Positions 16,653-24,542 of a DNA stretch of 64,000 nucleotides are shown piece by piece (positions within the stretch are counted from its first letter, which is position 1; every line of letters starts with the position of its first letter). Both the position numbers and the translations under genes were made by a program. Below the pieces are notes generated by a model, which worked only from the letters and a program-made list of their open reading frames with translations, was not told where the DNA came from and made no database searches. Source of the stretch: Streptomyces qinglanensis. GTDB taxonomy: Bacteria; Actinomycetota; Actinomycetes; Streptomycetales; Streptomycetaceae. The stretch lies in contig NZ_FOGO01000019.1 in the NCBI RefSeq assembly GCF_900111245.1, forward strand, positions 62,001 to 126,000, given 5' to 3'.

Positions 16653-18117
16653 GAACAACCTCTCGGAACGATGGAAACGGCGGGCCGCCGGCGGAGATGA
16701 ACCGACGGCGCGGGCGGAGCAGTGGAGAAATATCGGGCACGAACAAGAGCCCCGGACGGAGCGCCCGTATTCCCTCCTCCGCTGTCACCTCTTGAGTCAT
16801 CGCAGGGGAACGGGAAGCGTTACGCCCAATTCACGTGGCCCGAGTCACACCGCATACACCTCATACGTGTGAACATCTGGATGAAAAGGTTACCCCGACG
16901 CACTGCCGTGTCCCGTACGGGACCGTGCGACTGCGCCCCCGGGCCCGGAACCGGGCCGCGGACGGGCAGCGGACGAGCTCGAACGGGCACTGACGGACAG
17001 GGAACGACTCCCCGAACGGGCCCGGACGGACAGGACCGCGCACACGGAGACCTCATGAATCCGACACGTGATCCACTCCAGATCTCCGCACGGGGGTGCG
17101 GACGTCCGGTCCGGCAGCGTCACCCGGCATCGGCCGTTCCGGCGCTCGGCGCCGCGCCCCGGAAGCGAGCCCGGACGGCACCTCCCGGCAGTACCGCCGG
17201 AGCACCGTCCCGCAGCGCGTCCCGCAGGCGTCCGAGGGGCCGATGGACGCGAGAGCAGCGCCCGCGCTCCACGGCCGGCCTTCTCGGGCAGGACACCTTG
17301 CCGGTTTCCGGTGGATCCGCGATCCGTGCTTCCGGCAGCCGGAGCCGTCCGACCGAGCCGTACCGGGTCGGCCGGAACGGACCGGAACGGAACGACGGGG
17401 TCTGGCGGGAGCAGCCTGGGACGGGCGGGACGCACTGCGGCCGCCGGTGCGTGCAGGCCCGTTGCGCATCCGCGAAGGGACTGGCGTCGTGCCGCGGCCC
17501 GTCGGCCTACGGCACGACGGGCTCCCTCGTGCACGCGCCCCGCCGGACCTCGGCACACGGTCGTGCGGACCGACGAGCGGCCGAGCCGGGCTGCGGACGG
17601 GAGCCGGTCGGGACGCCCCGAACGGATCGGCACGAAGCTCCGGCACCAGGTCCGGATCGGCACCCGGACGGACCTGCACGGAAGCCACCACCCCGACCCC
17701 GCGCGCAGTTGGCCGGGCCCGGCGTTCGGCACAACGGGATGTTCCTGGCAGGAACCGGGACCACTGCACGAACGAGGACGCCGTACGGCTCCGGAGCCGC
17801 AGGCCGCGACGAGCCGGAGCCGACGAGAGACACCGACGTGCCTGACCCGGGGGGACCGCGTCGGGGTCGCGGGGCCGATGGCACGGGGCCCAGGAAACGA
17901 GCTGCCCGCCGAGGGAGGTGCGACCCGGCCGGAGACGTGGGGACAGTGGACGGCGACCGGCGGTCTCGCCCGCGCGTCGGAGCAGCCCCGCCGACCGGGC
18001 AGACTGCTCCGGGCCGGGTGGCGTCGACGGGGTGAAGGGCGCACCACGGTGCGGAGCACCGGGCGGGCGCTTGGGGGCTCGACACCGGGTGGTCGGCCCC
18101 GAGCGCGCCCGCACCGG
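16653..18117. other. 1.4-kb gene-free region between whiH and hrdB
   Basis: Several long open frames exist on both strands, but all are Arg/Pro/Ser/Gly-rich translations without domains, ribosome sites or coding-like third-position bias, as expected by chance at this GC content. The proximal 220 bp holds hrdB control signals: the candidate ECF promoter and an imperfect palindrome TCATACGTGTGA (16861-16872). From about 17,060 to 18,117 the DNA is a monotonous mix of CGG, CGGAC and CCGG words. I see no RNA gene. It may be a long untranslated leader, eroded coding DNA, or simply spacer. Confidence 0.6.
16798..16823 (-). promoter_or_regulatory. Candidate ECF-sigma promoter of hrdB
   Basis: On the minus strand GTAAC (16819-16823) and CGATG (16798-16802) are separated by 16 nt, the usual ECF spacing. 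hrdB of Streptomyces is known to depend on the ECF sigma factor ShbA. Matching these hexamers to ShbA is from memory and uncertain. The predicted start would leave a leader of about 140 nt. Confidence 0.4.
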
Positions 18118-19167
18118 TCAGTGCTCGCGCGGGGCGGGCACCACATGGTCCGCCCCGCCGGGGGCACCGGCACCGCCAGGCTGACCCGGCTGCCCCGCCC
18201 CGGCGGGCACCCCATGGGTTCCCGGCTGTGCGGCCTGCGCCGGCTGCGCGGACTGGCCGGAAGCGGCTTGAGCGGGCGCACCCTGCGCGGGCTGCGCGGC
18301 GGCCACGGATTCGGCGTTCCCGCCCAGGACCTGGCGCATGGCGGACTCGGCGACAGCCGCTTCACCCGAGACGAGCGCGTCGACGACCCGGCGGTGGTGG
18401 GTGACGGTGTCCTCGGTCGGGTGGTCACAGCAGGCGGTCGGACCGCCCGACACCTGCAACGCGGAGGAGACGATGCCGGAGAGGTGCTCCAGCATCCGGT
18501 TGCCTGCCGCCTGCAGGATGAGCCCGTGGAACTCCGCGTCGGCGCGGGAGAAGGTGAGGGTGTCGCCCTGCGTGTGCGCGTGCCCCATGATCTCCACCAT
18601 GTCGCCGAGGCGCTGATGGACGTCGTCGTGGCTCTCTCCGGCTGCGAGCCGGGCAGCGAGGGGCTCGATGGCCCAGCGCAGCTCGCACAGCTCGCGCCGC
18701 TGGCCCTCGCGCTGGGGGCCGAAGGCCCGCCACTCGATGATGTCGGGGTCGAGCAGGTTCCAGTCGCTGACGGGCCGGACCCGGGTGCCGACGTTGGGGC
18801 GCGCGCTCACCAGGCCCTTGGCCTCGAGGACGCGCAGCGATTCGCGCACGACCGTACGCGAGACCTCGAACCGCTGGCCGATCTCCTCGGGGACGAGCGG
18901 GCGGTCCGCGCCCAGGTCCCCCGAGACGATCATCTGGCCGAGCTGCTGGACGAGTTGGCCGTGCAGGCCCCTGCCTCGGCTACCGGACGCACGTCGGCCC
19001 ACTCGGTTCATGTCTGCCTCGGAACCCTCCCACGCAGAGGCGTTGGTTGTCGTACGCGCCGTTCCCGTCGACTCGGCGTATGCGTAGCGGTCCAGCTCGC
19101 CCGGTCCTGCGAGGCCGGTGTCGACGGGGCGAGCCGCGGTCATCATGGAGTGCGCAAGGGTAGTCAC
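18118..19167 (-). CDS. whiH: Sporulation regulator WhiH (GntR/FadR family)
   Basis: A 349-residue GntR protein. The winged helix (LHGQLVQQLGQMIVSGDLG, then RFEVSRTVVRESLRVLEAKG) is followed by an all-helical FadR-type effector domain (RWAIEPLAARLAAGESHDD, 'ADAEFHGLILQAAGNRML', 'HHRRVVDALVSGE'). The position directly upstream of hrdB and the N-terminus 'TTLAHSMMTAARP...GLAGPGELDRY' identify WhiH, needed for sporulation septation in aerial hyphae. The last ~65 residues are Gln/Ala/Pro/Gly-rich and look like a strain-specific disordered tail. The GTG at 19167 is chosen from remembered homologues; no ribosome site is seen. A WhiG-like -10 lies about 95 bp upstream, and a GTGGT-N4-ACTAC element overlaps the start. 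Confidence 0.9.
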   Translation of the reverse strand: MTTLAHSMMTAARPVDTGLAGPGELDRYAYAESTGTARTTTNASAWEGSEADMNRVGRRASGSRGRGLHGQLVQQLGQMIVSGDLGADRPLVPEEIGQRFEVSRTVVRESLRVLEAKGLVSARPNVGTRVRPVSDWNLLDPDIIEWRAFGPQREGQRRELCELRWAIEPLAARLAAGESHDDVHQRLGDMVEIMGHAHTQGDTLTFSRADAEFHGLILQAAGNRMLEHLSGIVSSALQVSGGPTACCDHPTEDTVTHHRRVVDALVSGEAAVAESAMRQVLGGNAESVAAAQPAQGAPAQAASGQSAQPAQAAQPGTHGVPAGAGQPGQPGGAGAPGGADHVVPAPREH

Positions 19168-19260
19168 GACCACTTGTGTCGGCCTAGGCCAGCGCGGTCT
19201 TGAGGGCTTTGGTGAAAAGCACACGAAAGGGTGATCGTTGACTGCCATGCAATTGACGCC

Positions 19261-19268
19261 TTATCGGA
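19261..19268 (-). promoter_or_regulatory. Candidate WhiG (sigma-WhiG) -10 element of whiH
   Basis: TCCGATAA on the minus strand matches 7 of 8 bases of the WhiG -10 consensus GCCGATAA. whiH is known to be WhiG-dependent in S. coelicolor. No good TAAA -35 is seen at 15-16 nt upstream, so the assignment rests on the -10 and on the gene's identity. Confidence 0.45.
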
Positions 19269-19420
19269 AAGAACGGACCACATCACTGGTGGTCAGAGCC
19301 ATCCACGGGCCCTCGGTGCCGGATTGGCCCTCTTGACGAACGAACGCCTGCCGGATCGGCGCGCTTTCCGGCCCTGAGCGCCCCAACCCCGGCTCCGCGC
19401 ACGGCCGTCGCCCCCCGGGG

Positions 19421-22162
19421 CTACCGCTGCCGCGGCCGACCGCGCAGGGAGGTGAGGGCGTACAGGCAGAACAGCACCGTGACGGACAACGCGAGGGCTC
19501 GACCGACCGGTTGCGCCACCACTCCCATGGCCACGGCACCCGACTGCTCAGCCGCCGACGGCCAGGGAAGGAGCATCGTCGAACGCAGCCGGTCCGAAAG
19601 CCCCTCGAACGACGCGCCCCCGGGACCGGCTGCGGCGCTCCAGACCAGCGGCGCCACCAGTGTCGGCACGGCCGCAACAGCAGCCACGCCCAGCACAGTC
19701 GACCGGAAGACCCCGGCAGCCAGCAGCCCCGCCCAGGCGCAACCGACGCAGAGTGCGAGCAGAGCCAGAGTCTGGACCCCCACCGAGGGGGCCTGCTCCC
19801 CGACCCCGGAGCCGCCCGGAACGGAGAGGCCGGCGAGGTCCGCGATGTCGAATGCGTGAGCGGGAAAAGCGGCGGCCAGTCTGTCCGGGCCGTAGAGCAG
19901 GCTCAGTGCCACCGCATTGCACAGTACGGTCGCCAGGCACAGAGCAACCGCCGTACCGGCCGTCACCCCGAGCTTGGCCACCAGCAGGCCGAGCCTGCGC
20001 GGCACCGGGACATGCGCCGGAACCAGCGCCGGGTAGCGGAACTCCTGGCCGAACGCCAACGCTCCCAGCAGTCCCGCGACGACGGCCGCCGGCGGCACCA
20101 GGAACGGCGACCCCGGAGGCCACCCCGTCAGCAGCTTCAGCCCGGGCGCGGTGCCCGTCGCGGGGACCGCCGGAATTCCGGCGGTCCCCGCCGTCACCAC
20201 GGAGATGACCAGTCCCGACACCAGCGCCGCCAGGATCAGCACCCACGGCGTGCGTACGCCGAACAGCCGCATCAGTTCGTACCGGAGCGGCGCCACCGGA
20301 CCCGGCCTGCGCACGACAGCCGACAGCGGGAGCACCCTCCCGCCGGCGGGGGCCGCATGCGCGGAGCCGGCCGATGCGGAGCGCCCCGAGGGGCCCGAGG
20401 GACCGTTTCCGGGGGAACGCAGTCCGGCCCCGGTCGCTGACGTCTTCCCGGCCTTCGGCCCCGCGGCGGTACCCGAGCCCCGGTCCGCACCGTCCGACGC
20501 CGAGAGCAGGCTCGCGGCCGTTCTCGGCCCCTGGTCCTGGACTGCTGCGGCAGGGTTCCGCTCCCCCGGCGCCGCGGGCTCGGCCCCTTGTGCGGGAGCG
20601 CGCGGCTCCGTCCGGGCTGACTCGTCGGCCGCCGGTACCTGCCGCTCCTCCGGGGCCGGGGCGGGTGCCGAGGTGGAGTCCGGGGAGGGGGCCGGTGCCT
20701 GGTCCGTGCCGGACTGCGCGGGACCTCCGCGGGAAGGCCCGGAACCCCGGTGTACCCGCCGGCTCCGCTCACCGGCGGTACCCGCGACGGCCTCCGCGTC
20801 GTCGTGTCCCGCCGGAACCAGAGCTCCTTCCTGGACCGCGGTGTCCTCGGCCGCCGGTGCCCGCTCCCCCGCGTTCCGTCCCGGCACGGCCGGACCGACT
20901 TCGGCGGCGTCTTCTCCCGCCTCCGCCTCCCGCCTCCCGGCGGACTGCGTTCCGGACCCGGCACCCGCGCGCGGACCGGCCGGCGACTCGCCTTCCGCGT
21001 CCGCCCCGTCCCTCCCCACCGCGGGACCGCCCGGCTTGTAGCTGCCGGGCGCGGGAACGGAGGCATGCCCCGCAGAACCGGCACCTTCCTCCTCGTCGTG
21101 CGCCGCGGCCTCTTCGGATTCCGCCCGACCCCCGTGATCCCCGCGGCAGGTCTCCGCGTCTGCCCCGTCCGCTGGCTTCTCCGCTCCCGTGGCTGCAGCC
21201 CCCGCACTTTCCGCTTCCGGCTGCGCAGCTCGTCCGTCCGCCCTGTGCAGTGGTCCTGGTCCGGAGCGGTCTCCCACGTCCCCGACCTCTTCGGCGAGCA
21301 GGTGCACGAGGATGCCGTGCCGGTAGGCGGACTCCCCCACGGCCGCGCAGTCGCTCCCGTAGACCGAAACCCGGCTGCCGCCCTCGCACACCACCTCCAT
21401 CGCTCCGCGCCCGGCGCCCGCCCGCTCCCCACTGCGTGCCTCTTGGGACAGCACTGCGGCGAACCGCTCCGCGTGCGGTGTCCTGACCGCCACCCGGGGG
21501 CGGAGCCGGGTCCGTGAGAAGTCCGCCGCGGTCTGGTCCGCCACGAGTCGGCCCCGGTCCAGGGACACCACCCGATCCGCCGTCCGCGCGGTCTGTCTGG
21601 GGTCGCGGGAGGTGGCCAGCACCAGTCCGCCCTGCCGCACATATCCGCGCAGCAGCCCGGTCAGCCAGGTGGCTTCCCGTGGCGAAAGCCCCCGCGTCGG
21701 CTCGTCCAGTACGAGGGTGTGCGGGTCGCCCAGCAGCGCCGCCGCCATCCCGAGCCTGCGGTCCATACCGAGCGAGAAGTCGCCGAGCCGCTGATCGGCC
21801 AGCCCACTCAGTCCGACCAGGTCCAGTACTTCGTCAGCTCTGTCGAGCGGTACTCCGGCCACCGCGGTGAGCATCCGGAGCTGCCCCCGAGCGGTGCGGG
21901 CCGGGTGAGCGGGGACATCACCGAGCAGGACACCGATCTCCCGGGCAGGGTGCGGGATCCGCTGCACCGGCCGCCCGCGGAAGAGGCCCACGCCCCGTCC
22001 TGGAACGAGCTGGAGCAACAGCCGCAGCGCTTCGCTCTTGCCCGAACCGGCCGGGCCCAGCAGCACAGTGACCTCACCGGGGCGCGCCTCGAAGGTGAGG
22101 TCGTCGACTTGCGGCGGACGCTTGCGCCGGACCGTGCTGGTGAGTCCGATGGCCTGAATCAT
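19421..22162 (-). CDS. ABC transporter: ATPase and ABC-2 type permease fused through a long disordered linker
   Basis: A 913-residue single chain. Residues 1-220 are an ABC ATPase: Walker A 'GPAGSGKS', signature 'DFSLGMDRRLGMAAALLGD', Walker B 'TLVLDEPTRGLS'. The C-terminal ~300 residues hold about six hydrophobic helices of the ABC-2/DrrB class ('TPWVLILAALVSGLVISVV', 'LVPPAAVVAGLLGALAFG'). Between them lie about 370 residues of Ala/Gly/Glu/Pro-rich low complexity. The usual arrangement is two genes; here one frame, without stop or ribosome site between domains, encodes both. Two copies in a dimer would make a whole exporter. The ATG has GGGAGA with short spacing. The substrate is unknown. 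Confidence 0.85.
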   Translation of the reverse strand: MIQAIGLTSTVRRKRPPQVDDLTFEARPGEVTVLLGPAGSGKSEALRLLLQLVPGRGVGLFRGRPVQRIPHPAREIGVLLGDVPAHPARTARGQLRMLTAVAGVPLDRADEVLDLVGLSGLADQRLGDFSLGMDRRLGMAAALLGDPHTLVLDEPTRGLSPREATWLTGLLRGYVRQGGLVLATSRDPRQTARTADRVVSLDRGRLVADQTAADFSRTRLRPRVAVRTPHAERFAAVLSQEARSGERAGAGRGAMEVVCEGGSRVSVYGSDCAAVGESAYRHGILVHLLAEEVGDVGDRSGPGPLHRADGRAAQPEAESAGAAATGAEKPADGADAETCRGDHGGRAESEEAAAHDEEEGAGSAGHASVPAPGSYKPGGPAVGRDGADAEGESPAGPRAGAGSGTQSAGRREAEAGEDAAEVGPAVPGRNAGERAPAAEDTAVQEGALVPAGHDDAEAVAGTAGERSRRVHRGSGPSRGGPAQSGTDQAPAPSPDSTSAPAPAPEERQVPAADESARTEPRAPAQGAEPAAPGERNPAAAVQDQGPRTAASLLSASDGADRGSGTAAGPKAGKTSATGAGLRSPGNGPSGPSGRSASAGSAHAAPAGGRVLPLSAVVRRPGPVAPLRYELMRLFGVRTPWVLILAALVSGLVISVVTAGTAGIPAVPATGTAPGLKLLTGWPPGSPFLVPPAAVVAGLLGALAFGQEFRYPALVPAHVPVPRRLGLLVAKLGVTAGTAVALCLATVLCNAVALSLLYGPDRLAAAFPAHAFDIADLAGLSVPGGSGVGEQAPSVGVQTLALLALCVGCAWAGLLAAGVFRSTVLGVAAVAAVPTLVAPLVWSAAAGPGGASFEGLSDRLRSTMLLPWPSAAEQSGAVAMGVVAQPVGRALALSVTVLFCLYALTSLRGRPRQR

Positions 22163-22258
22163 CGCTTCTCCCGCAGAACGCGTGGCAGACGCACCTCTGC
22201 ACGATAACGCGACATTTCCTACTTTCCGGGTAGCCGCTCGGCGCACTCCCGACCGGAA

Positions 22259-22303
22259 GTACGGTCCGTACGGTCCGTACGGTCCGTACGGTCCGTACGG
22301 ACC
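22259..22303. repeat. 9-bp tandem repeat of overlapping palindromes upstream of the ABC fusion gene
   Basis: Four copies of GTACGGTCC (22259-22294) and a fifth GTACGGACC follow without a gap. Because GTACGG-T-CCGTAC is itself palindromic, each junction makes a 13-bp inverted repeat. It lies between the NUDIX gene end and the ABC gene start, in the ABC promoter region. Confidence 0.9.
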
Positions 22304-22320
22304 CGGCGTACCGTTCGGTC

Positions 22321-23079
22321 TCAGACTTCCGGTCGCAGCATCGGCGGGTTGAGCAGCGTCGCCCCTCCGGCGCGGAACAGCTGGGCCGGTCGCCCTCCTT
22401 GCCGGGTCGTCGTCCCACCGGTCGGCACCAGGAACCCCGGGGTGCCCGTCACCTTGCGATGGAAGTTCCGGGGGTCGAGCGCCACACCCCAGACGGCTTC
22501 GTAGACCCGTCGCAGCTCCCCCACCGTGAACTCGGCCGGACAGAAGGCGGTGGCGAGCGAGGAGTACTCGATCTTGGATCGGGCTCTCTCCACTCCGTCC
22601 CGCAGGATCTCGCCATGGTCGAACGCGAGCGGTACGTGCTGCTCCTCCGCTTCCCGGTCGGCCCCGTCCGCCGCTTCGAGAAGGGCGTCCGTCGCCGCCC
22701 ACCGGGCACTGCGCGCGTCTCCGCCCGCGATGGGCGAGGGAAGGTCCGGCGCGAGGACGAGGTACGCGACACTGACCACCCGCATCCTCGGATCCCGCTG
22801 CGGCGCGCCGTAGGTGGCGAGCTGCTCGAGGTGTGCGCCCGCGTCCTGGTCCTCGAGCGCCTGCGAGCGCAGGCCCGTCTCCTCGGTGAGTTCCCGCCCC
22901 GCAGCCGACTCCAAGTCCTCGTCGTCCCGCACGAACCCACCCGGCAGCGCCCACCTGCCCTGGTACGGAGGCTCCCCGCGGCGCACGACAAGCGCGTACA
23001 ACGCGTCCTTGCGGACGGTGAGCACCACAAGGTCGACGGTGACAGCAAAGGGCGGGAAGGCCGACGGGTCGTAGGGCAT
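22321..23079 (-). CDS. NUDIX-domain/winged-helix regulator (NrtR-like)
   Basis: A 252-residue protein. The N-terminal domain carries a NUDIX box-like helix ('GGFVRDDEDLESAAGRELTEETGL'-type spacing, seen as GGFVRDDEDLESAAGREL then TEETGL). The C-terminal ~80 residues ('EFTVGELRRVYEAVWGVALD' and 'PRNFHRKVTGTPGFLVPTG') form the winged helix of NrtR-type repressors of NAD metabolism. The NUDIX box lacks the full REUXEEXGU pattern (RELTEETGL is close), so residual hydrolysis is possible. The ATG at 23079 lies 6 nt after a perfect TATGAT -10, implying a leaderless transcript. An AAGGAG nearby serves only an out-of-frame ATG. An inverted repeat abuts the -10, so autorepression is likely. No nad gene is in the window. 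Confidence 0.8.
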   Translation of the reverse strand: MPYDPSAFPPFAVTVDLVVLTVRKDALYALVVRRGEPPYQGRWALPGGFVRDDEDLESAAGRELTEETGLRSQALEDQDAGAHLEQLATYGAPQRDPRMRVVSVAYLVLAPDLPSPIAGGDARSARWAATDALLEAADGADREAEEQHVPLAFDHGEILRDGVERARSKIEYSSLATAFCPAEFTVGELRRVYEAVWGVALDPRNFHRKVTGTPGFLVPTGGTTTRQGGRPAQLFRAGGATLLNPPMLRPEV

Positions 23080-23085
23080 GGCGCG

Positions 23086-23110
23086 ATCATAGTCGTCTCC
23101 TTGACGATAA
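23086..23110 (-). promoter_or_regulatory. Promoter with operator-like inverted repeat for the NUDIX regulator
   Basis: The -10 TATGAT (23086-23091) is 6 nt from the ATG. Directly upstream TCGTC-N5-GACGA (23093-23107) forms an inverted repeat where a repressor would cover the -10/-35 spacer. The -35 region (around TGTTTA) is weak, as in many repressible promoters. Binding by the encoded protein is inferred. Confidence 0.5.
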
Positions 23111-23175
23111 ACAGTCCGTTCCGAGGCAGCACCCGCACCTCCTTCGCCTTTCGCGGGGTCGAACGGAACCGCCGC

Positions 23176-24402
23176 TCAGCAGGTGGCGTCCTCCGCCTCT
23201 CCGTCGGGCGGCCCGTCCTCGTCGTCCCCGAGTTCCGTCTCTCCTCCGTTCCTGAGACAGCGCCGTACCAGCTCGGGATCGAGCCCCTCGTTGCAGGCGT
23301 GGTGAAGCAGCTGGGCGAAGAGGTAGTCGGGGTCGGTCCGCAGGGCCAGTCCCAGAGCCACGCGGGCGGTCGGGACGTCTCCCGACTTCCAGGCGACCCA
23401 GCCGGCCAGCGCGATCAGCGGCACCCCGTGTCCCGAGTAGGGCCCCGCGCAGCGCCGGGCAAGCGCTCGCCAGAGTCGCAGCGCATGGGCGGAGTCCGCA
23501 CCGTCCGTCCACGCGGCAACCTGGTCACGGGTCTCCCGGTCCTGGATGGCGAGGATCACCGAGGCGCACTCGTCGTGGCCGAGCAGTCCGTCGTCCTGCG
23601 CGTCCTGGGCGGAGATCTGCGTCGCCGTATCGGGCAACCGCCGCTGGAAGCGCTCCAGCAGCCGTCCCAGGAGCGCCAGGGTCTCGGCGCGCACCTGCTG
23701 ACGTCCCTCCTCGAAGAGCATCCGCCCGGTGAGTTCGGCATCGGCGCCCTCCAGGACACGGATCTGCTCCTCCGCGAACGGCGGTCCCAGCGCCGCCAGT
23801 CGCTTCTCCATGTCGCGGAGTGAGCCGTGCATGGGCATTCCGGCGTACGCGGCGGCGGCAGCCATGGGCGAGGTACCGGAGCGCTCGATGGCGACGCCCT
23901 CGGGCGGGCAGCAGCCCGAGTCGGGGCAGCAGTAGGAGAAATACCTCCCTTCCGAGAGGCACAACGCCTCGTACACGGGCATCTCGAGATCACCGCAGGC
24001 CCGCCGCAGATGCTGCACGAGAGGGCGCAGCCGTTCCATGACCTCCCTGCCGGTGCGCTCTGTGCCCGGTTCCCGGCACAGGAACAGCAGGGCTCCGTCA
24101 GGACGGGCGTCCCGGGCCCGTGAGCTGGAGTCGAGACATTCGGCGAGTTGCGCGGCGAAGGCGGCCCAGCCGCTGTCGGCGTCGGGGAGGCCGACCCTCA
24201 GACGCCCGCCGAACCGCCCCCGCTCGCCGTGGAGGGCGACGACGACGAGGGAGTCGTCCGGATAGAAGCCGAGCAGGTAGGGAAGCGCTTCGGCGAGTTC
24301 GGCGGGACTCCGCAGAGAAACGCTCGGTTGTGCGGAGAGGGGGGTCCGCTGCGAGGGAGCGGTGGGTTCGCTGCCGCGGGATTCGCGGTCGTGCTGTGTC
24401 AT
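23176..24402 (-). CDS. DUF4192 domain-containing protein
   Basis: A 408-residue cytoplasmic protein with no transmembrane segment. The DUF4192 core is recognised from 'SPAELAEALPYLLGFYPDDSLVVVALHG' (in part) near residue 35 through 'RSGTSPMAAAAAYAGMPM' and the Trp/helix-rich C-terminal half ('HALRLWRALARRCAGPYSGHGVP', 'RTDPDYLFAQLLHHACNEGL'). A Cys-rich insert 'YCCPDSGCCPPEG' is conserved in the family and could bind metal. Function is unknown; the family is actinobacterial. ATG at 24402 is chosen; a GTG at 24450 would add 16 residues. It is divergent from the RecQ-like helicase, and the 140-bp gap carries DnaA-box-like sequences. The C-terminal 30 residues are acidic. Confidence 0.85.
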   Translation of the reverse strand: MTQHDRESRGSEPTAPSQRTPLSAQPSVSLRSPAELAEALPYLLGFYPDDSLVVVALHGERGRFGGRLRVGLPDADSGWAAFAAQLAECLDSSSRARDARPDGALLFLCREPGTERTGREVMERLRPLVQHLRRACGDLEMPVYEALCLSEGRYFSYCCPDSGCCPPEGVAIERSGTSPMAAAAAYAGMPMHGSLRDMEKRLAALGPPFAEEQIRVLEGADAELTGRMLFEEGRQQVRAETLALLGRLLERFQRRLPDTATQISAQDAQDDGLLGHDECASVILAIQDRETRDQVAAWTDGADSAHALRLWRALARRCAGPYSGHGVPLIALAGWVAWKSGDVPTARVALGLALRTDPDYLFAQLLHHACNEGLDPELVRRCLRNGGETELGDDEDGPPDGEAEDATC

Positions 24403-24442
24403 GCCTCGACGGTGCCGTCGCTGCGGGAATTCCGGCCGCCGG

Positions 24443-24513
24443 TTGTCCACAGCCGAGACGACTCACATGGTTGTCATATCGGTGGCGGGTTTTCCACAGA
24501 CCGGATTCCACAC
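24443..24513. promoter_or_regulatory. Cluster of DnaA-box-like sequences
   Basis: TTGTCCACA (24443-24451) equals the streptomycete DnaA box, and TTTTCCACA (24490-24498) is one base off. A weaker GATTCCACA follows near 24504-24512. All are in the same orientation between the divergent DUF4192 and RecQ-like genes. Chance is possible for single 9-mers, less so for three in 70 bp. Confidence 0.45.
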
Positions 24514-24542
24514 ATGTCCGCGGCATCGGGTTGCATGGACGC

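Noticed and set aside
16722..19203. Very long open frames on both strands between hrdB and whiH (for example 437, 512 and 711 codons).
   Set aside because: Arg/Pro/Ser/Gly translations without domains or ribosome sites, overlapping each other and whiH; expected by chance in DNA this GC-rich.
23090..23138. Strong AAGGAG followed by ATG at 23090 as the start of a small gene.
   Set aside because: That frame is antisense-like noise across the NUDIX gene; the ATG overlaps the TATGAT -10 of the real, leaderless start at 23079.
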